Source: Pegea sp. RAD2-039 (lineage: Eukaryota; Chordata; Thaliacea; Salpida; Salpidae). From it: a DNA stretch of 64,000 nt. Numbering within the stretch: position 1 is the first letter of the stretch; the number at the start of each line of letters is the position of its first letter. Both the position numbers and the translations under genes were made by a program. Shown in pieces: positions 1-11,046 of this stretch. The notes beneath the pieces are model-generated. The model was given only the letters and a program-made list of their open reading frames with translations, ran no database searches and was not told the origin of the DNA. Location of the stretch: the NCBI GenBank assembly GCA_034620365.1, contig JAQGEQ010000079.1, forward strand, positions 124,001-188,000. The letters are read 5' to 3'.

Positions 1-739
1 AATTAAGCAGAATTTTCTATCAAAGTATTAATTAATAATTCTTTCGTTTTAGTTTTTTCGTTTATTCAGGATTGAATCTTGTTATATTCTTTCATTTGTG
101 TCTTTAACGATCAGTCTACATCTTTTCATTTTTCTATGTCGATATTACTTCCTTTATAGTTTTTAGACAACTTTTGTCAACAATCTTCATCTTTCTTAAA
201 GTTAATAATAATCTAAATCTTTAAAACGTTTGATTTATATCTGATTTTATCATAAGATGAAAGTGTAAATAGTTTGAAATAAATGTTCACAATTTGCAAT
301 AAATGTTTTTATCAATAAAAGATTACAGCAACATTTTGTGCAAAAAAATCATTTGATATTTGACTAAAAACTTTTTATCTACGTTCATTAGGTTTTTTAT
401 AAAGCTGATTGTAGCTAATGTTTTTAATTCATTTTTATTCTAGGCATAATACTAAAACACTTTATGATATAAGTCTAGATGTATTTAAATTATCTAAAAA
501 TAATCAAAAATAAAATTAAAAGATTACATAAGCCTTCAAAAATATTTATTCAATGAAAATTAAGTAACTATACAAAATTTAGTTTTCGAAAAATATCTTT
601 TAATTTTAGTTTAAAGAATCAAACAATGAATAAAAAACAATTTTGTTTTTTATTCATTTTTTCCCAAAATAAATTATTTTAAAATTATCATTTCAATAAT
701 TATTTTGCAAAATAAAAATAATAGAATAAAGAATAAAAA
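1..739. other. AT-rich non-coding left edge
   Basis: No exon-like stretch, splice-flanked open frame or repeat is recognised here. Base composition is strongly A+T with many stops in all frames. It lies on the 3' side of the decayed receptor copy that begins near 740, so it could hold that copy's old 3' flank. Confidence 0.5.
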
Positions 740-1010
740 AACGTTTTATCTCTTCAAGGCCATATTTTCTTCTGATTTTTTGTAAAAATTTATCAGTTTC
801 TAAACGAAGTTTATAAGATCATAGATTATACATCAGAGGATTGAGACATTCACTGAAACCAAAACAAAGATAAGAAGCAACTCTAAACCAGTAATGAAGT
901 GACGCTAATCTTAAAATATGTTTGGACCATATTACTGTTGGTGTATATGCAAGTATAAACGAAAACTGTTAACAAATATTCACAGCATCATTTGTGGAGT
1001 AAGAATTTTG
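740..1010 (-). pseudogene. Decayed class A GPCR copy (TM6-TM7 and C-tail fragment)
   Basis: Read on the minus strand, this stretch encodes the end of a receptor closely like the two intact neighbours. It has a TM6 piece with AYTPT where the intact genes read GYIPT or GYLPT. It then has YWFRVASYLCFGFSECLNP, the TM7 motif NPLMY and a KLRLET-type helix-8 start. One in-frame stop lies just after NPLMYNL, where both intact genes have Gly, and another lies at the start of TM6. The ICL3 side is shortened, and no TM1-TM5 exons are recognisable upstream (above 1010). I infer an inactivated third member of the local receptor cluster, related by duplication. It could instead be the last exon of a longer diverged gene, but the stops argue against this. 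Confidence 0.75.
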
Positions 1011-3433
1011 ATCATGGTTCTTCTTAAATTTAATTTGATTATTCACCAAATCATAAAAAATAATTTTTTAAATAATTTGTAAGCTTGAAATACTTGTTCA
1101 ACATTTACAAGCATTTAAAAGACTATTTAGTCTTCAAGTCTTAACAAGGATTCAAGTTTTCTAATTGATGTTCTATTAGGTTTTTACTATTAGCGTTCAT
1201 TGTTGTTTTTTGTTACTCCTTTTTATTTCAACAAGCTCCAAATATTTTTCTAAAAGTATTTTCATTTGTTTGGTAATTACAAATATTAACTTGTTGATAA
1301 AGTCATTTTTGTTTACAGTCGAACAGATATTTTACCGAATTATACATTTGTGTAATATTAAAGAACAAATCTTGAGCAAAGTTATCTTTGATATTCCTTT
1401 CTAAAGACTTTAGGAGCTTGGCAGAGATTTGTGTTTCACATCATTTACAATAAGCTAATCACAGTATACAGTAGCAACTTTTTACAGCTATTTTTGGTGA
1501 ATGCTTTAAAGATCATAAATAAATATTTAAATTTCCTTAAAAATTTACTTGTTTTCTTTACAAGCTTTGGGCCAGCTGTGCTGTTAAAACAAAACAACTC
1601 TCTGCTGTTTAAAAATCTAAGAAAACATTTTCTTCATGAATTAAACTAAGTTATGTTAACTAGATTACTGGTTGTTGAAAGTGCACAGCGCAAAGAATTA
1701 CCAACAAATTATTTTAGAGTGAATTATGCTTCTTACATAGATAATAACTCATCTTTCAAATTCAAACAAGTTGTAATAATAATGTTTTTACAATCTTATT
1801 AAAGCTTTGAACTTTTAATTTTATTAGAAAATATACTTTAGTTTGTTGGCTAAAACTTTGCTAAAATTAATAGAAACTTATCATAAGACTAATAAAAGCA
1901 TAATTTGAATATTAGCTCAATTGGACTTCTAGAAAAATTATCTATTTTAACAAACTAATGTCACTATTAAAAACTTTTAGATGCTATTTATCTCGTTGTC
2001 TAAAACTTGTTACATCTTAAATAGTTTTATTAGTACAACTAGTTAATTTATGTTAGTGGTAAAATGAAACTAAACAACAAAATTTGTTTTAAAAATATCT
2101 ATATTGCTTTTTATTACAATTTGAAGTAAAACAACTACCTAATGTAATCTCCAGTTAGTCTACAAAAGTCGCTGTTTTTGTAACAAATTTCAGTAAGTTA
2201 AAGTGAGGAGAAACTAATTTAGTTGATGTTGGTATAAGAAATGAAAATGGAAGATCTTCTTCTGATCATTAAGGTGTAGGATCGGATATTAAACAAAAAT
2301 AATAGAAAGAAAATGTTGGTTTAATCGAGCTAATTTGTTTAGGTTTTATTGATCAAAATATTTTGAAAGTTTTAAGAGTCTTAAAGAATCTTTTTTGATA
2401 GAATTAATTGACAATAAAAGACAACTAACAACTTTTCATTATGTTTCTCAAATTTTGTTTGATGTTTCCATAATTATTACTTTTCTTAAAAACTAATCTT
2501 CTAAGAGACATCTTTGGTAGGCTGAAGACATAAAATAATACTTGTTTGGTGATTACTTCAAAAAAACAATTTTAAAAATTCACTTTTCAATTTAAACCAA
2601 AGTTAAAGAATAAGAATAAAACGTTTTTAGATTTCCAAAATTATTTCACTTGTTTCAGTTTGTAGTTTTCTTTTTACGGATTAGGTTTCAATCTTATGTG
2701 AGCAGATTTACGTTTCTCATTATATATTTTAAATTATTTTGTAAAAAAGTTGAAGTTTTCTGAAATCATTTTATAATATGTGCTAAAATGCAAACAGCGA
2801 AGTGAAACACTTCTTACAGAAAAAGTGTTCACAAAAATATTTTCAACAAAAATTTACAAAAATCATCTCTTTGTTTCCATAGAGATTAATTTAGTGAAAG
2901 AGAATTAGTTTAAAAAAACCAATTTTTCAAAACAGATTTTAATAAAAAATAAATATTTTATTATTTCAACTTCAATTTTAACAAATAACTATTTTTAAGC
3001 AACAATAATCAGCATCATGAAAATATTTGAAAAGAATATTAAATAAAGACAATAAAAACTATCAAAGAAAAACGTTTTTATTTTAAAACGTTTTTATCTT
3101 CTAATCATCAAGCTTGAAAAATAGTTGAACTTCTAGCATGATTATGTAAATTAAAAATAGATGATTACAAAGAGACTTATTTTTATTAATAAAGATTTTG
3201 TTTATTAAGTTTTGTACAAAAGTAAAGAATAAAAAAAATTAAAACTTTTTGAAGATTACAGTTTCTTACATGAAGAAATGAAAATAGATTTAAGCAAATT
3301 TATTTGTGAATTTTTAAATTTACTTTTCATAATCTCCAAAAGTTATCAAAAATTTCACTGAGATTTTAATCAAAAATTAATTTTGTAGAGTTTTATATAG
3401 AGCTACTTTTATGATTGGAAGAAATACTTTTTT
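1011..3433. other. Intergenic, no gene recognised
   Basis: About 2.4 kb of AT-rich sequence between the decayed receptor copy and the minus-strand receptor. The open frames of 60-72 codons at 1210-1404 and 1431-1649 are rich in Phe, Leu, Ile and Lys. That is what AT-rich DNA gives by chance, and they match nothing I know. If the decayed copy once had TM1-TM5 exons they would lie here on the minus strand; I could not find them. Confidence 0.45.
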
Positions 3434-4805
3434 CTATAAATTTAAACTTTCTTTCAATCTTTGCAAAATCTTTCTAGTTTCCAAACGAAGCTTATTTGAA
3501 CCTAGAATATACATGAAAGGGTTAATACATTCACTAGAACGCAAACAAAAATAAGACACAATTCCAAACCAATATTCAAAAATTCTATTCCTTGAAGTTG
3601 TTATCGACCATATCAAATAAGCTGCTGTTGGTAAATAACCAAGTAAAAATGAAAACACAACAAGGCCCAGTTGAAGTGATTTTTGCTTTTGTAGTTTGAA
3701 GGTTTTTTCTCTTTTAGCTTTATCTTTATTTCTTAATGATGATGTATGTCTACGTCGGTTCTCCAAAGTTCTAGAAATTCCAGTCATCATATCCTCTGTC
3801 ACGTTTGGAGCATTTCCTTTTTTATAATTAATTGGAAATATTGTCAAATCTAGCATCTTATTTTCTCTGAATTCAAAAATTTTTCTGTAAACAAATTTCA
3901 CTTTTAATACTTGATTTGAATATTATCAAAAAAAAAGGATTTTATTTACATTTCTATCTTAGGTTTTGTCTAAAAAAGTATAAAATTATTTCATTTGTAG
4001 GCATCACATTACCTCTTCAGTTTAATAAGTCTTCTTGTAAGCAAAATGCAACAAACAATAATAAAAGATATTGATAGAAAAAACATCAAAGGGTCAACTA
4101 CTAGGTTGTAAGTATTGATTTGTTGGAGGCAACAATCTTTGTCATCGACGATTGAACAGGAAGGTAACCAGTCTTTAACAAACAAAAATTTTATCTTTTA
4201 TTCAAGTGATGGTTTACTAACTTTTATTTTTATTTGTATCTCTGACATCTATAAATATTGCAAGAGGTAATGCAATTATCAATGAAAAAGACCATAAAGT
4301 TATAATGTAGAAAATAACTCTTGCTTTTGGAATATCCCAAACTTTAAAAGGTTTGCGTACAACAGCAAATCGAAAAGCTGCAAATGAAGCAATGAGAAGA
4401 ATTGTTACGTAGTTAGTTGTAAAGTCAGACACCCAATAAAATTTGCCTGAAAATGAAAAAACATTAAATAAATTGCCATTAAGAAATATTTAACTCACAT
4501 AAATGTTTACTCCATCGCCAATCACTATAACCCCATGTATTACGATACAACCACAAAGGTGAACATAGAACGGTTGAGATAAGATCAGATACACAAAGAC
4601 TTGCTATGAATAAGTTTGTAATCTTGTACAATTGTGAGTTTGACTTGATAGTTGCAACTATCAATAAGTTTCCAGTAAAACTAAAGATGAAAAAAATCAC
4701 AATAAAAAATGTGATAATGACATTTGACGAATAACTTGTTGGTCCATCAGATGCTAGTGCTTCATGACTATTTGAAACAGAATCAGAAATATTTTTGACG
4801 TTCAT
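3434..4805 (-). CDS. Rhodopsin-class (class A) G protein-coupled receptor, copy A
   Basis: Seven-transmembrane receptor of 380 aa in four exons on the minus strand: 4805-4499, 4446-4222, 4172-4013, 3884-3434. All introns are GT-AG, with phases 1, 1 and 2. Seen: TM1 with GN (FTGNLLIV), TM2 with SLCVSDL, the TM3 cysteine at residue 103, TM4 tryptophan, a Cys-Cys pair in ECL2, TM6 GYLP and TM7 NPFMY (352-356). The position 25 residues after the TM3 cysteine, normally D/E-R-Y, is F-R-F (127-129), and TM6 has GYLP instead of CWxP. ICL3 is basic. Class A membership follows from the TM1, TM2 and NPxxY motifs. Ligand and G-protein coupling cannot be read from the sequence. The start at 4805 matches the start of copy B, and Asn-rich N-terminal sites could be glycosylated. 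Copy B is its head-to-head paralogue, with exon 2 of the same 225-nt length. Confidence 0.88.
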
Positions 4806-6947
4806 ACTGTTAAGTTTACTTATCTGTTGTAGAAGACAAATAATAAGCGTTTCTATATAAAAAAATAGTTTTAAATATTTAGTTTTAATTACACATAAGC
4901 ATATTGTTTCAATTTACTTGATAAATTATCATATAAGTTTCCAGTATTCTTATACATTGAAAGTATTGAAAAAACTAGAAATATTTTAATCTGCTGCCTT
5001 GCTTACTTTACAATTTATTAAAAAACTGTCTAGTATCTTGTCAAGTGATATCACTTCAAAAGATTGTTTTTAATTTTGTTTTATAACTAAAAACCTACAA
5101 TGAAAAAAGGTTTTTCACGATGAATAAAATTGTAAAGAAAAAGTGTTTTAGAAATTGTGCTTAAGTTAAAAAACCATTTAAAATAAAATACAATAAACAA
5201 AGGCTTTTCGAAGTTACAAATAATCATCCTCAAAAATGTTTTTACATAGAAATATAAACATGTACCAAAATATTTTGATCGAAGAGTAAACTCCTGTTTA
5301 AGAATATTTTGAATAATCAAAAAATGACTTTGGACAAGCATTTAGCTACATTTAACATTAACAAGACTTTCAATTATTATTCTTTTATTATCAACAAATT
5401 CCGAAAGGAAATGTTCATAACTTTCAACACAAAGTATATTTTAAATAAGAATTAAATGAAGATAATATGAATATATATTTCATCTAAATACAATTATAAT
5501 AATACATATATAATATGTTTAATATTAAAAATAACCAAACTAGTTGTTCGATTTGAAGATAAATTTCAGTTAAACATGAAACTTGAGTCTAATTACTCTG
5601 CAGAAGGATTTTTGTGAGTTTGAAAGGAGACATTTGCTTCTGTTACTCTTTCACGTCAGCAAAAACTAAACATGAGTAGAAGTTAATCTTAGTCTAAAGT
5701 TTGAGATTTTATTTTAGTTTCTTTGTTCCTTAAAATTTCAACTTGGTTTAATTGTGTTAATTAATTATAGAAGTTTTACTTTTGCAGTAATTTTGTATAC
5801 ATTGTTTCGTTAAATCACAATATCTAACGACGTGTTGCACAAAAACTCAATAAAATTAAGTGGCAAACTAAACACCTTTGAAATGCACCAAAATACAACA
5901 AACAATAAACAAACTTCATGACAAACTTTGAATTCAAATGATAAAATACTTTTGACAATGATAAAAGAATTTTTGTGTTAGTTTTAAGTAAAGTACAATA
6001 TAAACTATATAGTTGCTTTTAGAGTAATATTTTTCTCATCTATTTCTCAACATTATCAATCTTATAGCTTGAAAATATATTTTTAGACAGACTCGTCTGT
6101 GATAATTAAAGATAAATATTGAATACATTTCAAAACTAAAATACAATCAGTGCACAATAAAAAATTTTAAAGAATTAACTTTAAGTTGTTTTTAATCTTA
6201 ACTTTGAATTGAATTCTAATTGAACAAAAATATCAATTATATATATTTTTTACCAAAAAAATTTCCAGTAAGGTAAAAGATTGTTTAATTTCAGATTAAT
6301 TTCTTATCCATGATTTTAGCAAGTAACAACTTTATAAAATTCACCTGTAACTGTCAATGGTTGAAAAATCTATTTCTTAGCTTCAATGATTTCATAAACA
6401 TTTTAATTGCAAACCAACACAAGTTTTATTTAAACTCTCCAAATAAGAATTATGTTCAAAGCATTTACCACAGAATATCCACAAAAACAAAATTGATTGT
6501 CATTTTGAACAAGTAATAGAAGTCTACTGGCTTTGTTCTTTGTTGTCTGATCTATATATTCTCCAATTAAGGAAACAGATAGACCAATAAATATTTTTTT
6601 TTTTTTATTTTTAATTAAAACTAATTGTTTTAAATTTGTTGAAATATGAACAATAATCTAGACAGGGGTATTGTTTAAAAATGTAAAAGATATTTTTATA
6701 ACTTTATTTTTATAAACTTCTTTAAAAAGTTATTTAACTCGAATATAATACAATACATCTCAAACGTAAAGAATAAATGATAAAGTGATTTAGTAGTAAA
6801 AAGTAAAACTAGTATTATTGTTTATATGAGGTTTTATATACTACATGTATAGAATGTTATATTTATTAATAAGTTAAGCTAACCAATTAAGAAATAATGT
6901 AAATACAAAAACTTTTATTTTATATTTAGATAGCTAAACTAAAAGAT
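4806..6947. other. Spacer between head-to-head receptor genes
   Basis: About 2.1 kb separates the two divergent receptor start codons, so both promoters should lie here. The sequence is AT-rich, and I can point to no clear core promoter element. Open frames at 5087-5341 (-) and 6310-6516 (+) are compositionally chance-like and were not called. Confidence 0.5.
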
Positions 6948-8373
6948 ATGAAGTTTCAAAATACTTCCATGTTTGTTTTCAACACTTCTGATGAACCAAC
7001 CAGTTACTTGTCAAATCTTCTTATTACAATTGGTGTTGTGATATTTTTCATCTTTAGTTTTATTGGAAATCTTGTAACACTCGTAACTATCAAGTCAAAC
7101 TCACACTTGCAAAATATTACAAATACATTTATAGCAAGTCTTTGTGTATCTGATCTTATCTCAACCGTTCTATGTTCACCTTTGTGGTTGTATCGTAAAA
7201 CTTGGGGTTATAGTGGTTGGCGATGGAGTAACTTTTTATGTGAATATTAAATTCTGTTTATAATATCAGAATGGTATTAATGTTTTCTCTTTTCAGGCAA
7301 GTTATATTGGGTGTCTGACTTTACAACCAGCTACGTAACAGCTCTACATATTGCTTCATTTGCTGCCTTTCGATTTGCTGTTGTGCGCAAACCTTTTAAA
7401 GTTTGGGATATTCCAAAAGGACAACTTGTTTATTACATCCTCAGTTTGTGGGTCTTTTCACTAATGATTGCTTCGCCTTTAACAATTTTTATGGATGTCA
7501 GAGATATGAATAAACAGAAAGGTAAGTAAGCGATAGAAACAAACTGATATTTAGAATAAGAAAATTGATAACGTTGTTTGTACCTCTTTCTTTAAATCCT
7601 AACATTACCATTAGGAAATTTTGGAGGTTTATGGCCCTCCTGTTCAATTATCAACGAAGAAAATTGTTGTGTACGTCAATTCAGGATTTATAGTGATGTG
7701 GTTTATCCGCTAATGTTTTTTCTACCAATGGCTTTCGTTGTCGTGTGTTCCTTTTTGCTGATGAAAAAACTCATCGATCAGAATAAGTAAGTCAAATATT
7801 TATTAATATTTTATCTCGATTATTTATATTTCTTGAGGAAATGTTTTCTAGAAACTATTTTTGTCTACATTTTAGACTAGTTGATTTATATTATTTGCTT
7901 TGAACAGAAAGTTCTCACTCGCCAACAAACGTCGGATATTAAAGTCAACAAACTTCCAAGTCAAGTTTAAAGTAAATCCTGCTTCAACTTCAGGAACTAC
8001 AGATAGCAGTGAAAGTAACTTAAACAGAAATAAAGTTGGTAGAAAGCCAAAGAAATCTTCTTCTCTATTTAATCTTAAATCAAAAGAAAAAAAAGTATCA
8101 ACACGACAAATGAGAACATCTCTTCAACTGGTTCTTGTTGTTAGTTCATTTATGTTCGGCTATATACCAACAGCTATCCATTTATTTAGAAAAACATCCG
8201 AACACCACCAACCTCTTCTTAATTACTGGTTTGGAATTGGTTCCTATTTTTGTTTGCGTTTCAGTGAATGTCTCAACCCTGTTATGTATAATCTGGGATC
8301 ACATAAGCTTCGAAAAGGAACTAAAAGACTTTTTCAAAAGATACGAAAAAGGATTTCTTTTGAACAACAATAA
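6948..8373 (+). CDS. Rhodopsin-class (class A) G protein-coupled receptor, copy B
   Basis: Seven-transmembrane receptor of 384 aa in four exons: 6948-7239, 7297-7521, 7615-7786, 7908-8373. All introns are GT-AG, with phases 1, 1 and 2, identical to copy A. Seen: TM1 IGNLVTLV, TM2 SLCVSDL, TM3 cysteine 98, TM5 in exon 3 (YPLMFFLPMAFVVV), a long basic ICL3, TM6 GYIP and TM7 NPVMY (353-357). Arg123 lies exactly 25 residues after Cys98, as expected for positions 3.25 and 3.50, but it is flanked by Phe (F-R-F) instead of D/E and Y. TM6 has Gly-Tyr in place of Cys-Trp. Copy A is the nearest relative; TM2 and ECL1 are almost identical between them. The ATG at 6948 gives a short extracellular N-terminus with NTS and NTSD sites. 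Ligand and coupling are unknown. Confidence 0.9.
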
Positions 8374-11046
8374 AGTTAAACATTTATTAAATGTATATAA
8401 AGCTTGAAGAAGACAAGTTTTTTATTATTTTTATAAAATTTTTGTAAAATCTATTAAGTTTGAGTTTTTTTAAAAGCAAAGTAATTTTATTTTGTCGTTT
8501 CTTACTATCTATCTTAAAATCGTTTTAAAACATTTATTTCATGAAGTTAAATACTAAAAGGGCTTCAAGTAACTCAATCAGTTGGTAATTTGTTGATAAT
8601 TTAGTTATGAAAATTAGTTATGAAATAAATATTACAAGAATAGTAATTTACATAAATTTTAATAAATAAATAAAGAAATAAATAATGAAAACGATTAAAT
8701 TTTTTTTTTATGTTTAGATCTCACCAACTTTTTACTGACTAAATTATTTAATAAGTTCAGATTTAAACAGAAAATATAAAATTAGATCAATATCAGTTTA
8801 ATTTTAGATTCAATACAATCAGGTTTAATTTCAAGTTAAGTGAATTGAAAAGTACTGTCTGATTGTTTGAATAAATCTAGTTTTTATTATATTTTTTATT
8901 TTTAGGAATCATTTAAAGTCTTTATAACTGAAGTTACCACCCCAAGACATTTAACGCTTGAATTTAAAGACCCTGTTGAAAAATTGATAGGTTTTTATTG
9001 ATATGCATTTGACATATGCAGATTAGTTTTTAAATGTAAAAGTTTAGAAGTTAATATTCTAATGATAATTCTTTAAAATTAATACTCGATACATTAAAAA
9101 ATCTGATGTAATGACTTCATATTGCACTTCCATAAATTGTAAAGTTAGATAAAGCTAACTAAAAATTGACAAGAATAATTTAATTAATTATTTCTAGAAA
9201 TTTAATCAATCATCACAAAACACTTCCACTCATATTTCAATTCACAAGATGTAGTAACAAAATCTAATCTGTTCCAGATAAAACAAAGTAAAATCAAGTT
9301 AATCAGCTAAAAACAACTAAACAAAGTTAATCAGCTGAATTAACATTCAGACAAACTAGAAACTTCAGCAAAATAATAGAACTTGTTACAATTTCAATTT
9401 GATCAATTTTCGCTCAACAAAGAAGCAATTTAAAAAAAGTTATTTTTAATCTTTTTATAAATTTATCTTGGTACCAATAGACTTCATTTCTGTACGAGAA
9501 AGAGCAAATAACTTAACTGATGATGTTAAATCATATAAGAGCTTGAATGCTACTCGCTCTGTTAACTACACGACGCCATTACACCTCTGTAAAATGAAAA
9601 ATTGTTTTTAGGTCATTTGTAACTTGCATACATGAAGAAAACTGACTGCAAAATCTAGATGTGATTCCAAATTAGTTCAATGTTGCTGAATCAGCGGTGT
9701 CTTGTTACATCACTTTTACTTCAACTTCAATTTACTGATTAATTTTTTAATTTAAGTTCCACTTTGAATGTTATGTAAGCAGCCTACCAGTTTTGGGGGT
9801 GAAATTAGATTTGTCCTGTTTGAAAATGAGTACTTTTAGTCAAATTGTTCATTTGTCTAGAATTGACTTGTCATAGTTCTCAAGTTTACTACAATTTCTA
9901 CCACTTTATCTCACTACAAGTTGAATTTGTCTAACAGAAAAAAAAGCTCACTACTAGCATTGCTTCATTTTTCAATTATCATTTAAGACCAGCATAAGTT
10001 CTTCGATGCATGTCTTAAGCATTTCCAAACACCAAGTAGAGTTTGTATGAGATAGAATGTTTGAAAATATACAAGCACCTATTGTAAAAATTTGTTGTAC
10101 TAAATACTTTGTTAACCTTATTTTTTATATTAGCGAAATTTAGCTGAATTGTGTAACCTAGCCAAGATTCAAACAGTTTTGATGTAAGTTTGTTGTATTC
10201 ATTTATTTTACAAAAAATCAGGTTTGACAAATGGCGCATAGATAATTTAAACATAATAGAATATATATTAAATAAATATTGATTATTATGAAATTTTCAA
10301 CGATATATAAAGAGCTTAAATATATATTACTCAACAATACTGATGAGATTTTAAATACAAAACAAGAAGATACTTTAAAAGATTTTAAAAAACTTTTACC
10401 ATTTTGGTAAATCAGAAAAGATAGCGAATAATATTGCTCAATAAACGAATCAGCAGAAAACTTGATAAAAGTTTTTTATATTTTCAAATAAAATAAGTTT
10501 CCTGACTTACTCAATTTTCATTTCTCTCAATTCAAATAAACATAATGAAATATTAAAAAAGTTTATTTGAATTTAATTTATCACAGATTATGAGCTCATT
10601 GTGTTGTAGAAATATCCGTATTATCGAACGGCTACTAAAAACAGTTTTCGAAATCACTTAATTTCTAATTCATCCACAAGAGGAAGTTTAAAATAAAAAC
10701 TTTTCAAATCAAACAAAAAATTGGAGAAAAAAATCTCTGTAATTTTCAACTTCTGCTATAAATACATCTGTAAACGGTTGGGTTAGATATAGTTTTAGAA
10801 TTAAAGCTAAATAGTTAAAAACCTACTTTCTACTTTATTCAAATTCAAACTTTTTTGTAAATTGAAAAAGTTTTGTTATTTGTTATTCTGTTTTTTATGA
10901 GCAAAGTTGAATTACTTTCTTTATCAACATATAATCACTGATTATATTAATGAATTTTATGTTATATTATCTATTTAAGCAGCTGTCATGTTTTTCATTA
11001 AGAAAACAAAACTTCATCTTACTTAATTTCAGAATATCTAATTGAT
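8374..11046. other. Intergenic, no gene recognised
   Basis: About 2.7 kb between the receptor and the SLC22 gene. No splice-flanked coding stretch is recognised; the frame at 10015-10254 (-) looks like chance. The last 15 bases (11032-11046) follow a good 3' splice acceptor, so a 5' untranslated exon of the SLC22 gene could lie somewhere in this spacer. Confidence 0.5.
11014..11046 (+). promoter_or_regulatory. 3' splice acceptor just upstream of the SLC22 start codon
   Basis: A T-rich tract ending TTAATTTCAG (to 11031) lies 15 bases before the ATG at 11047. This pattern fits a 5' untranslated first exon further upstream spliced to the coding exon, or a trans-spliced leader. Nothing upstream can be assigned as its donor from sequence alone. 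Confidence 0.45.

Noticed and set aside
1210-1649. Two adjacent small plus-strand ORFs
   Set aside because: Same chance-like composition, no splice signals or family motif.
5087-5341. An 84-aa gene between the receptors
   Set aside because: Phe/Ile/Leu/Lys-dominated composition typical of chance frames in AT-rich DNA; no homology recognised.
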